This document shows, piece after piece, positions 33,357-42,975 of a DNA stretch of 64,000 nucleotides. Position 1 is the first letter of the stretch, and every line of letters starts with the position of its first letter. The DNA is taken from the NCBI GenBank assembly GCA_052384575.1, contig JBQSUQ010000011.1, one strand, 5' to 3'. The translations under genes and the position numbers were made by a program. The notes beneath the pieces are model-generated. The model was not told where the DNA came from. It saw nothing but the letters and a program-made list of their open reading frames with translations, and did no database searches. This DNA is from JBQSUQ01 sp052384575. GTDB lineage: Bacteria > Pseudomonadota > Gammaproteobacteria > Enterobacterales > Pasteurellaceae.

Positions 33357-35942
33357 ATGCAAAATTTCGAAAATCATACGCCGATGATGCGACAATATTT
33401 GACTTTAAAAGCAGAGAATCCAGATATTCTACTGTTTTATCGCATGGGCGATTTTTATGAGCTGTTTTATGATGATGCAAAGAAAGCGGCAGCGTTGTTG
33501 GATATTTCGTTGACGAAGCGCGGTGCTTCTGCGGGCGAGCCAATTCCCATGGCGGGTGTGCCTTATCATGCGGTAGAAGGCTACTTGGCGAAATTAGTTC
33601 AGTTGGGCGAAAGCGTGGCGATTTGTGAGCAAATTGGTGATCCTGCTTTGGCAAAAGGTCAACCTGTTGAGCGTAAAATTGTGCGCATTGTGACACCGGG
33701 CACAGTGAGCGACGAAAGTTTATTGTCGGAACGCGTGGATAATTTGATTGTTGCTCTTTATCAAGAAAAAGCGCGTTTTGGCTTGGCAATTTTGGATATG
33801 ACCTCGGGACGTTTTCAAATTAGCGAGTTGGATAGCAAAGAAAACGTTAAAACGGAATTACAGCGTTTATCGCCAGTAGAATTGTTGTATTGCGAAGATT
33901 TTGCGGAAATGCAACTGATTGAAAATGCAAAAGGTTTACGTCGTCGTCCTATTTGGGAATTTGAATTAGGCACTGCTGTGCAATTATTAAATCGTCAATT
34001 TGGCACGCAAAGTTTAGCGGCTTTTGGCGTTGAAAAAGCAATTTTAGGGCTTTGTGCCGCAGGTTGTTTGTTGCAATATGCGAAAGAAACGCAGCGTACC
34101 GCATTGCCTCATATTCAAAGCATAAGTTTAGTCAAAGATAACGAGCATATTCAGTTAGATTCCGCCACTAGACGCAATTTGGAATTGACCACAAACCTTG
34201 CGGGTGGCACAGAAAATACCTTGGCTTCGGTGTTAGATAAATGCGTCACGCCAATGGGAAGTCGTTTATTAAAACGTTGGTTACATCAACCCATTCGCCA
34301 AATTGATAAGTTGCAGCAACGTCATAGTTACATTGAAGAAATCCTCAATTTAGATTTAGTGAACGAATTGCAAACTTGCCTAAGACAAGTGGGCGATATG
34401 GAACGTATTTTGGCGCGAGTAGCGTTGCGTACGGCACGACCACGAGATCTGACACGTTTAAGAACAGCCTTAGAGCAACTGCCTGAAATTAACCAATTAC
34501 TCAAAACTTCGCCGAAATTCACCGCACTTTCGCGATCAATTCATGAATTTCCGCAATTATTAGATCTATTGCAACGTGCCATTATTGAATCACCGCCTTT
34601 GCTCATTCGTGATGGTGGTGTAATTGCGCAAGGCTATCATGCAGAATTGGATGAATGGCGCAGTTTGGCTGAGGGTGCAACGCAATATTTGGAAGAACTT
34701 GAACGTCGTGAACGTGAAACCACAGGCATTGATACGTTGAAAGTGGGCTTTAACGCGGTGCATGGTTATTACATTCAGATTAGCCAAGGACAAGCACACA
34801 AAGCACCAATGCATTATGTGCGCCGACAAACCTTGAAAAATGCGGAACGTTACATTATTCCTGAGCTGAAAACCTATGAAGACAAGGTGCTGAAAGCCAA
34901 AGGAGCGAGTTTAGCATTAGAAAAACAGCTTTATGACGAAATTTTTGAGCAAATTCTACCGCACTTAGCACAACTTCAATTAACCAGCTTAACCTTAGCA
35001 GGTCTTGATGTGATGACCAATTTAGCTGAACGAGCTGATAGTTTGCATTATGTGCGTCCACAATTTAGCGATAAGATTGGCATTCAAATTGAAAATGGTC
35101 GCCATCCCGTTGTGGAGCAAGTGTTGAAAGAGCCTTTTATTGCTAACCCATTAACCTTAAATCAACAGCAACATTTGTTGATTATTACGGGGCCAAATAT
35201 GGGCGGTAAAAGCACCTATATGCGCCAAACCGCGTTGATAACCTTAATGGCTTATATGGGCAGTTTTGTGCCTGCGGATAGTGCGGTGATTGGTCCTATT
35301 GATCGTATTTTTACTCGTATCGGTGCGAGCGATGATTTGGCTTCGGGACGCTCAACCTTTATGGTGGAAATGACGGAAATGGCAAATATTCTTCATCAAG
35401 CCAGTGCGCAAAGTCTGGTGCTAATTGACGAAATTGGGCGTGGCACTTCCACTTACGATGGTTTATCTTTAGCTTGGGCTTGTGCGGAATGGTTAGCGAA
35501 AAAAATAAAATCTCTCACTTTGTTTGCTACCCATTATTTTGAATTAACAGTATTGCCAGAACAAATCGATGGCATTGCTAATGTGCATTTAGATGCCTTA
35601 GAGCATAACGGTAGTATTGCTTTTATGCATTCTGTTCAAGCGGGCGCTGCCAGTAAAAGTTATGGACTTGCGGTTGCGGCTTTGGCGGGCGTGCCACAAA
35701 ATGTGATTAAGTTAGCAAAACAAAAACTCGCACAGTTGGAGAAACTATCAACGCAAAGTGCGGTGAAAAAACAACAAGATTTTACACCGCACTTACAAGG
35801 TGAATTAGCTTTAATGGATGAAAGTGCATATCCGCAACAAGTGCTGCAAATGCTAGACGAATTGGATCCTGATGAACTCAGTCCAAAACAAGCATTGGCT
35901 TATTTATATCAACTCAAGAGTTGTTATCAGGAAAATAAATAA
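33357..35942 (+). CDS. mutS: DNA mismatch repair protein MutS
   Basis: This 861-residue mismatch-recognition ATPase has the mismatch-binding motif YRMGDFYELFYDDA near residue 30 (the Phe-x-Glu wedge), clamp and lever domains, Walker A TGPNMGGKST near residue 616, DEIGRGTSTYDG near 695 and ATHYFEL near 728. It is full length with no breaks, so mismatch repair is presumably intact, which matters for the stability of simple repeats. Confidence 0.97.
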   Translation: MQNFENHTPMMRQYLTLKAENPDILLFYRMGDFYELFYDDAKKAAALLDISLTKRGASAGEPIPMAGVPYHAVEGYLAKLVQLGESVAICEQIGDPALAKGQPVERKIVRIVTPGTVSDESLLSERVDNLIVALYQEKARFGLAILDMTSGRFQISELDSKENVKTELQRLSPVELLYCEDFAEMQLIENAKGLRRRPIWEFELGTAVQLLNRQFGTQSLAAFGVEKAILGLCAAGCLLQYAKETQRTALPHIQSISLVKDNEHIQLDSATRRNLELTTNLAGGTENTLASVLDKCVTPMGSRLLKRWLHQPIRQIDKLQQRHSYIEEILNLDLVNELQTCLRQVGDMERILARVALRTARPRDLTRLRTALEQLPEINQLLKTSPKFTALSRSIHEFPQLLDLLQRAIIESPPLLIRDGGVIAQGYHAELDEWRSLAEGATQYLEELERRERETTGIDTLKVGFNAVHGYYIQISQGQAHKAPMHYVRRQTLKNAERYIIPELKTYEDKVLKAKGASLALEKQLYDEIFEQILPHLAQLQLTSLTLAGLDVMTNLAERADSLHYVRPQFSDKIGIQIENGRHPVVEQVLKEPFIANPLTLNQQQHLLIITGPNMGGKSTYMRQTALITLMAYMGSFVPADSAVIGPIDRIFTRIGASDDLASGRSTFMVEMTEMANILHQASAQSLVLIDEIGRGTSTYDGLSLAWACAEWLAKKIKSLTLFATHYFELTVLPEQIDGIANVHLDALEHNGSIAFMHSVQAGAASKSYGLAVAALAGVPQNVIKLAKQKLAQLEKLSTQSAVKKQQDFTPHLQGELALMDESAYPQQVLQMLDELDPDELSPKQALAYLYQLKSCYQENK

Positions 35943-35953
35943 ACTCTGAGTAT

Positions 35954-35978
35954 AAGGACGTTTGAAGGCGTCCTTTAT
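35954..35978. terminator. Terminator between convergent mutS and the ABC exporter
   Basis: AAGGACG (35954-35960) and CGTCCTT (35969-35975) form a hairpin followed by TATT; its last bases are the stop codon of the exporter gene on the other strand. Confidence 0.65.
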
Positions 35979-37819
35979 TCATTGACTTCCATTAAAAAAC
36001 CGCCACTCTGATGTTGCCACAGTTTTGCGTATAAACCATTTTGGGCGAGTAATTCATTGTGTGTGCCTTGTTCGACAATTTTGCCTTCATCAATCACAAT
36101 TAATCGATCCATTGCAGCAATGGTGGATAGACGGTGGGCAATGGCGATAACGGTTTTGTTTTCCATCATTTTATCGAGGCTTTGTTGAATTGCCGCTTCC
36201 ACTTCGCTATCCAATGCGCTAGTGGCTTCATCTAATAATAAAATTGGTGCATCTTTGAGCATAACACGCGCAATAGCGATACGTTGGCGTTGACCACCTG
36301 AGAGTTTGACACCTCGTTCGCCTACATAAGCATCATAGCCTGTGCGTCCACGAGCATCACTAAGTAGAGGAATAAAATCCGCAGCTTCAGCCCGTTGAGC
36401 TGCATTTAGCATATCTTGTTCACTAGCGTTTGGGCGACCATAAATAATGTTTTCGCGTACAGAACGATGTAATAATGAGGTATCCTGTGTCACTAATCCA
36501 ATTTGGCTGCGTAAACTTTCTTGTTGCACATCCACAATATTTTGTCCGTCAATGGTAATGCTACCTGATTGTGCTTCATAAAAACGCAATAAAAGATTAA
36601 CGATAGTGGATTTACCAGCACCAGAACGACCAATTAAACCTACTTTTTCGCCTGCTTTAATGTGAAGATTAAAATCTGTTAATACGGTTTTTTCTTTGGC
36701 ATAAGCAAAGCCAACATTATTAAAACAGATTTCACCTTTCGTGACTTGTAAGGCTGAGGCGTTGTTTTTATCTACGATGGTATGTGGCTTAGACAGCGTG
36801 TGCATGCCGTCATTTACGGTGCCGATATTTTCAAATAAGCGGGCGGATTCCCACATAATCCAATGCGATAATCCATTAATGCGTAATGCCATGGCAACTG
36901 AAGTGGCAATGGCTCCCACACCAACCACGCCTTGTTGCCATAAAATCATACCTAAAACAGCAGAGCCTAAGGTTAGCAAAATATTATTGGCGTAGGTTAG
37001 CGTGTCTAATAAAGTCGCCAAGCGCATTTGATCATGTACGGTAAGCATAAATTCTTGCATGGAATGTTTGGCATAAGCCGCTTCTCTTGCACCATGAGAG
37101 AATAATTTAACCGTAGCAATATTGGCATAAGCGTCAGTGACGCGTCCTGTCATTAAGGAGCGGGCATCAGCTTGGCGTTCAGCACTTTTGGCTAATTTAG
37201 GAATGATGTAATACAAAATAATGCTAAAGGCAATTGCCCATAGAATAAAAGGCAATAGCAGCCAACTATCAAAGGCAATGAGCACCACGCCTGAGGTAAT
37301 AAAGTACACGCTAACATACACCACCATATTAGCAACAGTCAGCACAGTATCTCTTACCGCAAGGGCGGTTTGCATCACTTTTGCCGATACGCGCCCCGCG
37401 AACTCATCTTGATAAAAACTAAGGCTTTGTCCTAGCATCAGGCGGTGAAAATTCCAGCGTAATCGCATAGGAAAAACACCTTGTAAGCTTTGTAAGCGAA
37501 CTAGTGACGTGAGGAAAGTTAAGCCAATGCTTAAAATCAGCACCACAAACATGGTGATGAGTGGCAAACCTTTTTCTGCCCATAGCGTTGTAGGTGAATA
37601 CTGACCTAACCAATCAACAATTTTGCCCATAAATTGAAACATAAGGGCTTCGACAATTCCGGTACAAAGAGTGAGAAAGGCGAATAATGCAATCCAAGCT
37701 TTTGTGCCTTCTAAGTTTGACCAAATAAATTGTAGCAATCCAGCTTTGGGCGTTTGAGGTGGTGCATCTGGATAGGCATTAATGCGATTTTCAAACCACG
37801 TAAAAATTTTATTTAACAT
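35975..37819 (-). CDS. ABC exporter, fused membrane and ATPase domains
   Basis: This 614-residue half-transporter has six membrane helices in the first 350 residues (ABC_membrane type). An ATPase domain follows with Walker A GRSGAGKST near 394, signature KLSGGQRQRIAIAR near 503 and Walker B ILLLDEATSALD near 527. It belongs to the MsbA/multidrug exporter class and probably works as a homodimer. The substrate is unknown. It stands alone, convergent with mutS. Confidence 0.9.
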   Translation of the reverse strand: MLNKIFTWFENRINAYPDAPPQTPKAGLLQFIWSNLEGTKAWIALFAFLTLCTGIVEALMFQFMGKIVDWLGQYSPTTLWAEKGLPLITMFVVLILSIGLTFLTSLVRLQSLQGVFPMRLRWNFHRLMLGQSLSFYQDEFAGRVSAKVMQTALAVRDTVLTVANMVVYVSVYFITSGVVLIAFDSWLLLPFILWAIAFSIILYYIIPKLAKSAERQADARSLMTGRVTDAYANIATVKLFSHGAREAAYAKHSMQEFMLTVHDQMRLATLLDTLTYANNILLTLGSAVLGMILWQQGVVGVGAIATSVAMALRINGLSHWIMWESARLFENIGTVNDGMHTLSKPHTIVDKNNASALQVTKGEICFNNVGFAYAKEKTVLTDFNLHIKAGEKVGLIGRSGAGKSTIVNLLLRFYEAQSGSITIDGQNIVDVQQESLRSQIGLVTQDTSLLHRSVRENIIYGRPNASEQDMLNAAQRAEAADFIPLLSDARGRTGYDAYVGERGVKLSGGQRQRIAIARVMLKDAPILLLDEATSALDSEVEAAIQQSLDKMMENKTVIAIAHRLSTIAAMDRLIVIDEGKIVEQGTHNELLAQNGLYAKLWQHQSGGFLMEVNE

Positions 37820-37951
37820 ACTGAGATAAAAGAAAAGGCGACATGGGTCGTTGTAGAAATAGACTTATTATAACTGAATTGTGTCAGTTTATATAGCCGA
37901 GCGATGCGAGCAAAACTTCGTAAAAATTAACCGCACTTTAATTGGAATAGG

Positions 37952-37980
37952 ATAAAAAGAAAGGGCGCAGTGGTGCGCCC
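37952..37980 (-). terminator. Terminator after glmS
   Basis: GGGCGCA (37963-37969) and TGCGCCC (37974-37980) form a GC-rich hairpin; on the minus strand it is followed by TTTCTTTTTATCC, a clear intrinsic terminator. Confidence 0.88.
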
Positions 37981-37988
37981 TGAGAGAA

Positions 37989-39821
37989 TTATTCAACCGT
38001 TACCGCTTTAGCGAGGTTGCGTGGTTGATCCACGTCTGTTCCTTTGATTAAAGCAATATGATAAGAAAGCAATTGTAATGGTACCGTATAGAAGATTGGT
38101 GCTGTCACTTCGTCTACTTTTGGTAACACAATGGTTTTAAAGCCTGAACTCTCTTCAAAGCCAGCTTCATGATCCGCCAATACATATAATTGACCGCCAC
38201 GCGCGCGTACTTCTTCAATATTAGATTTTACTTTTTCTAATAAGTCATTTTCTGGTGCCACAACAACAACTGGCATTTCGCTATCAATTAACGCCAGAGG
38301 ACCATGTTTTAGTTCACCAGCTGCATAGGCTTCCGCATGAATATAGGAAATTTCTTTTAATTTCAATGCAGATTCCATTGCAATTGGATAATATTCACCA
38401 CGACCTAAGAATAGGGTATGGTGTTTATCAGCAAAGTCTTCAGACAGTTTTTCAATTTGTTTATCTAAAACTAAAGCGCTTTCAATTTGTGCTGGTAAAC
38501 GTTGCAGCGCTTGAACAATATGATGTTCTTGTTGTTCATTCACTTTGCCATTTAAACGGCCCAATGCCGCAGTCAATAATAATAAACAAGTCAACTGTGT
38601 TGTGAAGGCTTTGGTTGAAGCGACGCCAATTTCTACTCCGGCTTTTGTCATAAAGGCAAAGTCAGATTCTCGCACTAGCGAAGAACTTGCTACATTACAA
38701 ATCGTCATTGCCGCCATATAACCAGATTCTTTCGCTAAGCGAAGTGCGGCTAACGTATCGGCTGTTTCACCTGATTGTGAAAGCGTAATTAACAAGCTAT
38801 TTGGGCGAGTAACAAATTTACGATAGCGGAATTCGGAAGCGATTTCCACATCACAACTCACACCTGCAATGGCTTCAAACCAATAGCGAGCCACCATGCC
38901 TGCATTGTATGAAGTACCACAAGCAACAATTTGTACATGTTGGGTTTTGGATAAAATTTCCATTGCATTCGGTGCAATGGCTTCAATATGCACTTTACCA
39001 TCTTTAATGCGACCGTCTAAGGTATTCATAATCGCAACCGGCTGTTCAAAAATCTCTTTTTGCATATAGTGGCGATATGGGCCTTTATCTGCTGCATCAG
39101 ATTCAAAATTGCCTTCGTGGATTTCACGTTCTACTTGTTGACCTGAGCGATCGTAGATATTCACTTGAGTGCGCGTAATTTCCGCTACATCACCTTCTTC
39201 TAAATAAGCAAAACGGCGCGTTACACTTAATAAGGCAAGTGGATCTGAAGCTAAAAAGTTTTCGCCGATACCATAACCGATAACCAATGGCGAACCTGAA
39301 CGTGCAACAATTAAATGTTCCGGCTCTTCTTCATTTAATACAACTGTACCATAGGCTCCACGTAATTGTTTGACAGCTTTTTGTACTGCTTCTAATAAGG
39401 AATTAGAACTGCGTAGTTCCCATTCCACTAAATGAGCGATAACTTCTGTATCTGTTTGTGATTGGAACACATAACCACGTTGTTGTAATTCGGCTTTTAA
39501 TACTTCATAGTTTTCAATAATACCATTGTGTACCACAGCGATTTTGCCTGAACGATGCGGATGAGCATTGGTTTCTGAAGGCTCGCCATGAGTTGCCCAG
39601 CGGGTATGCGCAATACCGGTTCCACCTGGAAGAAAATTCTCTTCTAATGCATCATCTAATGCTTTGACTTTGCCTACGCGGCGTAAAACCGCCATTTTTT
39701 TATCTTGACCAAGCAAAGCAACGCCCGCAGAGTCATAACCACGATATTCTAAACGATGTAAACCGTCTACTAAGATTGGTGCTACATCACGTTGTGCTAC
39801 TGCACCGACAATTCCACACAT
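37989..39821 (-). CDS. glmS: Glutamine--fructose-6-phosphate aminotransferase GlmS
   Basis: This 610-residue enzyme makes glucosamine-6-phosphate, the first step of amino-sugar supply to peptidoglycan and LPS. The N-terminal MCGIVGAVA carries the catalytic Cys of the glutaminase domain. Two SIS domains follow (SQSGETADT near 347; STKAFTTQL near 401), and the C-terminus is DVDQPRNLAKAVTVE. A DeoR-type regulator gene lies 44 bp upstream in the same direction. No glmS ribozyme is expected in this group and none is evident. Confidence 0.97.
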   Translation of the reverse strand: MCGIVGAVAQRDVAPILVDGLHRLEYRGYDSAGVALLGQDKKMAVLRRVGKVKALDDALEENFLPGGTGIAHTRWATHGEPSETNAHPHRSGKIAVVHNGIIENYEVLKAELQQRGYVFQSQTDTEVIAHLVEWELRSSNSLLEAVQKAVKQLRGAYGTVVLNEEEPEHLIVARSGSPLVIGYGIGENFLASDPLALLSVTRRFAYLEEGDVAEITRTQVNIYDRSGQQVEREIHEGNFESDAADKGPYRHYMQKEIFEQPVAIMNTLDGRIKDGKVHIEAIAPNAMEILSKTQHVQIVACGTSYNAGMVARYWFEAIAGVSCDVEIASEFRYRKFVTRPNSLLITLSQSGETADTLAALRLAKESGYMAAMTICNVASSSLVRESDFAFMTKAGVEIGVASTKAFTTQLTCLLLLTAALGRLNGKVNEQQEHHIVQALQRLPAQIESALVLDKQIEKLSEDFADKHHTLFLGRGEYYPIAMESALKLKEISYIHAEAYAAGELKHGPLALIDSEMPVVVVAPENDLLEKVKSNIEEVRARGGQLYVLADHEAGFEESSGFKTIVLPKVDEVTAPIFYTVPLQLLSYHIALIKGTDVDQPRNLAKAVTVE

Positions 39822-39865
39822 AAGTTTTCCTTTTTTAAATTAAGGGCAATGCCCATTTATTAAAT

Positions 39866-40642
39866 TTATTTAGCAATAATCACTTTCACATGATGTTGTT
39901 CAATGATTGCTTTATCCTGTACTGACAATAAATCGTCTGTAATTAGTACGTCAATTTGTTCCCAGCCCAACTCTAAATTCGGGATTTTTCGACCAATTTT
40001 TTGGCTTTCAATCATAACGATAACTTCTCGTGCCACTTCCGCCATCACTTGACTTAAACCCACTAATTCATTGAAGGTTGTTGTTCCTCGTTCCAAGTCC
40101 AAGCCATCTGCACCGATAAATAACTGATCAAAATCGTAAGAGCGTAACACTTGTTCTGCCACTTTTCCTTGGAAGGATTCTGAACGCGTATCCCAAGTGC
40201 CACCAGTCATTAATAATGTAGGCTCATTTTCCAAAGCGTGTAATTCAGTTGCTACCGACATAGAATTGGTCATGACCACCAATCCCTGTTTACCTTCTAG
40301 TTGTTTAATGAGCGATTTGGTTGTGCTACCACTATCCACAATAATGCGGTGATGATCTTTAATGCATTGCGCCGCTGCTTTTGCAATGGCAATCTTTCGT
40401 TTCGAAACTTCAGCATCTTGTTCATCCTCAATAAAATCTTTCGGCATAAGAATGGCTCCGCCGTAACGACGCAGTAGAAACCCATTATTTTCTAGGGCGG
40501 TCAGATCTTTACGAATAGTGACTTCTGATGTTTCAAAAAGCTGGACTAATTGTTCTACGCTCACTTCACCTTGCTGTTGTAATAACTGCATAATATGGTG
40601 GCGACGTTGTTGCGTGTTACGATGACTTAAGTTTCGTTTCAT
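39866..40642 (-). CDS. DeoR-family transcriptional regulator upstream of glmS
   Basis: This 258-residue regulator has an N-terminal DeoR helix-turn-helix (EVSVEQLVQLFETSEVTIRKDL near residue 27) and a C-terminal sugar-phosphate sensor domain (DSGSTTKSLI near 98, LFIGADGLDLERG near 176). The placement before glmS suggests control of amino-sugar metabolism. The effector and operators are not visible. Confidence 0.88.
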   Translation of the reverse strand: MKRNLSHRNTQQRRHHIMQLLQQQGEVSVEQLVQLFETSEVTIRKDLTALENNGFLLRRYGGAILMPKDFIEDEQDAEVSKRKIAIAKAAAQCIKDHHRIIVDSGSTTKSLIKQLEGKQGLVVMTNSMSVATELHALENEPTLLMTGGTWDTRSESFQGKVAEQVLRSYDFDQLFIGADGLDLERGTTTFNELVGLSQVMAEVAREVIVMIESQKIGRKIPNLELGWEQIDVLITDDLLSVQDKAIIEQHHVKVIIAK

Positions 40643-40724
40643 TAATAAAATATGCCAATTTTGTTTTGAAGCGAAATTATATAGAGAAAAATGATAATGT
40701 AAATAGCAATGAAAGAAATTTTAG

Positions 40725-40754
40725 CAATAAAAAACCCTACCATGAGGTAGGGTT
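40725..40754 (-). terminator. Terminator after the HU gene
   Basis: AACCCTACC (40733-40741) and GGTAGGGTT (40746-40754) form a 9-bp hairpin with an ATGA loop; on the minus strand it is followed by TTTTATTG. Confidence 0.88.
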
Positions 40755-40775
40755 GGATATTAGATGAGAAATAAA

Positions 40776-41051
40776 TTAACCATTTACTTCGTCTTTTAAT
40801 GCTTTACCTGCAACGAACGCTGGTACTTTTGATGCTGGGATTTTGATTTCCGCACCAGTTTGTGGGTTACGACCTGTACGTGCTTTACGCTCGCTCACTT
40901 TGAATGTACCAAAGCCGATTAATTGCACAGGTTCGCCAGATTTTAAGCTAGAGGTAATTGCACCTAAAGTTGCTTCTAATGCTGCTTTTGCATCTTTTTT
41001 GGTTAAATTTGCAGCAGTTGCAATAGCATCAATTAAATCCGTTTTGTTCAT
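40776..41051 (-). CDS. hupA: DNA-binding protein HU
   Basis: This 91-residue histone-like protein starts MNKTDLIDAIA and carries the HU signature GFGTFKVSERKARTGRNPQTG with the DNA-intercalating proline in the arm (RNPQTG). It compacts and bends DNA as a dimer. It lies in the conserved order hemE-yjaG-hupA. AAGGTATTTC precedes the ATG. Confidence 0.97.
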   Translation of the reverse strand: MNKTDLIDAIATAANLTKKDAKAALEATLGAITSSLKSGEPVQLIGFGTFKVSERKARTGRNPQTGAEIKIPASKVPAFVAGKALKDEVNG

Positions 41052-41211
41052 ATGAAATACCTTAAATTTTGTTCTATATAACGTTATTGGAGGGGTAAAG
41101 CAAAATTTGTTTTACCTTGATAATTTATATCTGCTGAATCAGCCTCATTAGCTTAAGCGAAGTATGGCTAAAATCAAAGCATTATTTTGTAAATTTTGTT
41201 AAAGATCACAA

Positions 41212-41802
41212 TTATTTTTGGATTTCTACACCAATATTTGAAATTCCATTGCTGCGAAGTTCATTTTTGAGATCCAAAATGAGATCTACATCACGTTCTT
41301 CTTGTTCTTTAAGAAGGCGATAAATTTGCCATTGCACATCCAATTCTTCTTCAATTTCTACCGCACTTTTTAGCTCGGACTCGGATAAACTTTTGTCTTG
41401 CTGTGTTTCCAACATAGTGGCAATAGTTTGTAATGAAAGTTGGCTGAGTTTAATCGCTTGTTCTAAAGTCGATCCTGCAATAACGCTATGCAATAATTCG
41501 GAAAGTGCTTCGCAAGCGTCCAATGCTGGAACTACGCCAAAAAAATCGTAATCATTGACATCAGGAATAATACTTTCTAGCTTTTCTAACTGATTCTCAA
41601 AATTAATTTTTGCGCCCTTGACAGTGAGATGCTCCCACACTAAGTTCAAAATATTTTGATAAACTTTAGCGAAGTCTTCTTGTTCAGTTACTTGGCAGAA
41701 CAGATGATAATTGGGATACATCCGCTCACATAAGCACGCCATAAAAGTGAGATTTTGCCAAGTTTCAAAACGTTCAAGCCGTTTATGTATTGGATTACGC
41801 AT
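41212..41802 (-). CDS. yjaG: YjaG family protein (DUF416)
   Basis: This 196-residue protein of the DUF416/YjaG family has no assigned function. FMACLCERMYPNYHLF near residue 20 and DVNDYDFFGVVPALDACEAL near 84 are recognisable. It lies between hemE (14 bp) and hupA, as in E. coli, where nfi also intervenes. The ATG at 41802 has GGAG 6 nt upstream; an in-frame ATG 39 bp upstream overlaps hemE and is less likely. Confidence 0.9.
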   Translation of the reverse strand: MRNPIHKRLERFETWQNLTFMACLCERMYPNYHLFCQVTEQEDFAKVYQNILNLVWEHLTVKGAKINFENQLEKLESIIPDVNDYDFFGVVPALDACEALSELLHSVIAGSTLEQAIKLSQLSLQTIATMLETQQDKSLSESELKSAVEIEEELDVQWQIYRLLKEQEERDVDLILDLKNELRSNGISNIGVEIQK

Positions 41803-41816
41803 TTTGTTCTCCAAAT

Positions 41817-42881
41817 TTATTTGTGGTAAGGTTTTGACCATTCGTGAATGGCATCAACGAAGATTTTTGGATTTTCTACTGGCACATCTAAATGAATGCC
41901 ATGACCTAGATTAAATACATGACCCGAACCCTGTCCAAAGTCAGCCAAAATAGACCGCACTTCTTGTTCAATGCGTTCAGCGCTGCCATATAAAACTGAA
42001 GGATCCATGTTGCCTTGTAAAGCGACTTTATGACCAATGCGCGCTTTCGCATCCGCAATATTCACAGTCCAATCTAAACCAACCGCATCACAACCAGTGT
42101 TTGCAATCTGTTCTAACCATAAGCCACCGCCTTTAGTAAACAGGGTGACTGGTACTTTTCTGCCTTCGTTTTCACGAATTAAGCCATCGACGATTTTGTG
42201 CATATATTGTAATGAGAAATCAATATAGTCACGATGTGCCAACACGCCGCCCCAAGTGTCGAAAATCATAACCGCTTGTGCACCGGCTTTGATTTGTGCG
42301 TTTAAATAAAGGATGACTGCGTCGGCAACTTTATCTAATAGTTGATATAAAAGTTGCGGATCGGCGTACATCATTTTCTTGATTTTCGTGAAGGCTTTGC
42401 TTGAACCACCTTCAACCATATAAGTGGCAAGTGTCCAAGGACTGCCAGAAAAACCAATGAGTGGCACTTCGCCTTTTAATTCTCTGCGAATGGTTCGCAC
42501 AGCATTCATGACATATTGTAGTTCGCCTTCAGGATCAGGAATTGGAAGGTTTTTCACATCTAATACGTTTTCAATAGGTTTAGCAAATTTTGGCCCTTCG
42601 CCTGCACCAAAACTTAATCCTAATCCCATGGCATCAGGAATGGTTAAAATATCAGAAAAGAGAATTGCCGCATCAAGATCGTAACGACGTAGTGGTTGTA
42701 AGGTGACCTCACAAGCTAACTCTGCGTTACGACAAAGGGACATAAAATCGCCCGCTTGTGCGCGAGTTGCTTTGTATTCCGGCAAATAACGCCCAGCTTG
42801 ACGCATCATCCATACTGGCGTGTAATCCACTGGTTCACGCAATAAAGCACGCAAATAACGATCGTTTTTTAACATTGTCAT
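41817..42881 (-). CDS. hemE: Uroporphyrinogen decarboxylase HemE
   Basis: This 354-residue enzyme converts uroporphyrinogen III to coproporphyrinogen III in haem synthesis. It begins MTMLKNDRYLRALL, like E. coli MTELKNDRYLRALL, and contains PVWMMRQAGRYLPEYK (the diagnostic N-terminal signature) and IGFSGSPWTLATYMVEGG. The start is the ATG at 42881 with AGGAA 8 nt upstream; the frame is open for 43 codons further but without homology. Confidence 0.96.
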   Translation of the reverse strand: MTMLKNDRYLRALLREPVDYTPVWMMRQAGRYLPEYKATRAQAGDFMSLCRNAELACEVTLQPLRRYDLDAAILFSDILTIPDAMGLGLSFGAGEGPKFAKPIENVLDVKNLPIPDPEGELQYVMNAVRTIRRELKGEVPLIGFSGSPWTLATYMVEGGSSKAFTKIKKMMYADPQLLYQLLDKVADAVILYLNAQIKAGAQAVMIFDTWGGVLAHRDYIDFSLQYMHKIVDGLIRENEGRKVPVTLFTKGGGLWLEQIANTGCDAVGLDWTVNIADAKARIGHKVALQGNMDPSVLYGSAERIEQEVRSILADFGQGSGHVFNLGHGIHLDVPVENPKIFVDAIHEWSKPYHK

Positions 42882-42915
42882 GAGCAAAGTTCCTTGTAAA
42901 ATTTGAATGAAAATA

Positions 42916-42940
42916 ACCGCACTTTGCGGAAAAGTGCGGT
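42916..42940 (-). terminator. USS-dyad terminator between hemE and lgtF
   Basis: ACCGCACTTT (42916-42925) and AAAGTGCGGT (42931-42940) form a 10-bp hairpin with a GCGGA loop. On the minus strand it lies 35 bp after the lgtF stop and is followed by TATTTTC. Confidence 0.8.
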
Positions 42941-42975
42941 CATTATAAAGGGAATTTTTAAATTTGACGATCTTA

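Noticed and set aside
37820..37988. Extra gene or small RNA between the ABC exporter and glmS
   Set aside because: The 169-bp gap holds the glmS terminator and one USS core but no coding frame or other clear structure.
41052..41211. Small gene between hupA and yjaG
   Set aside because: The 160 bp contain no frame with a ribosome site; it is most likely the hupA promoter region.
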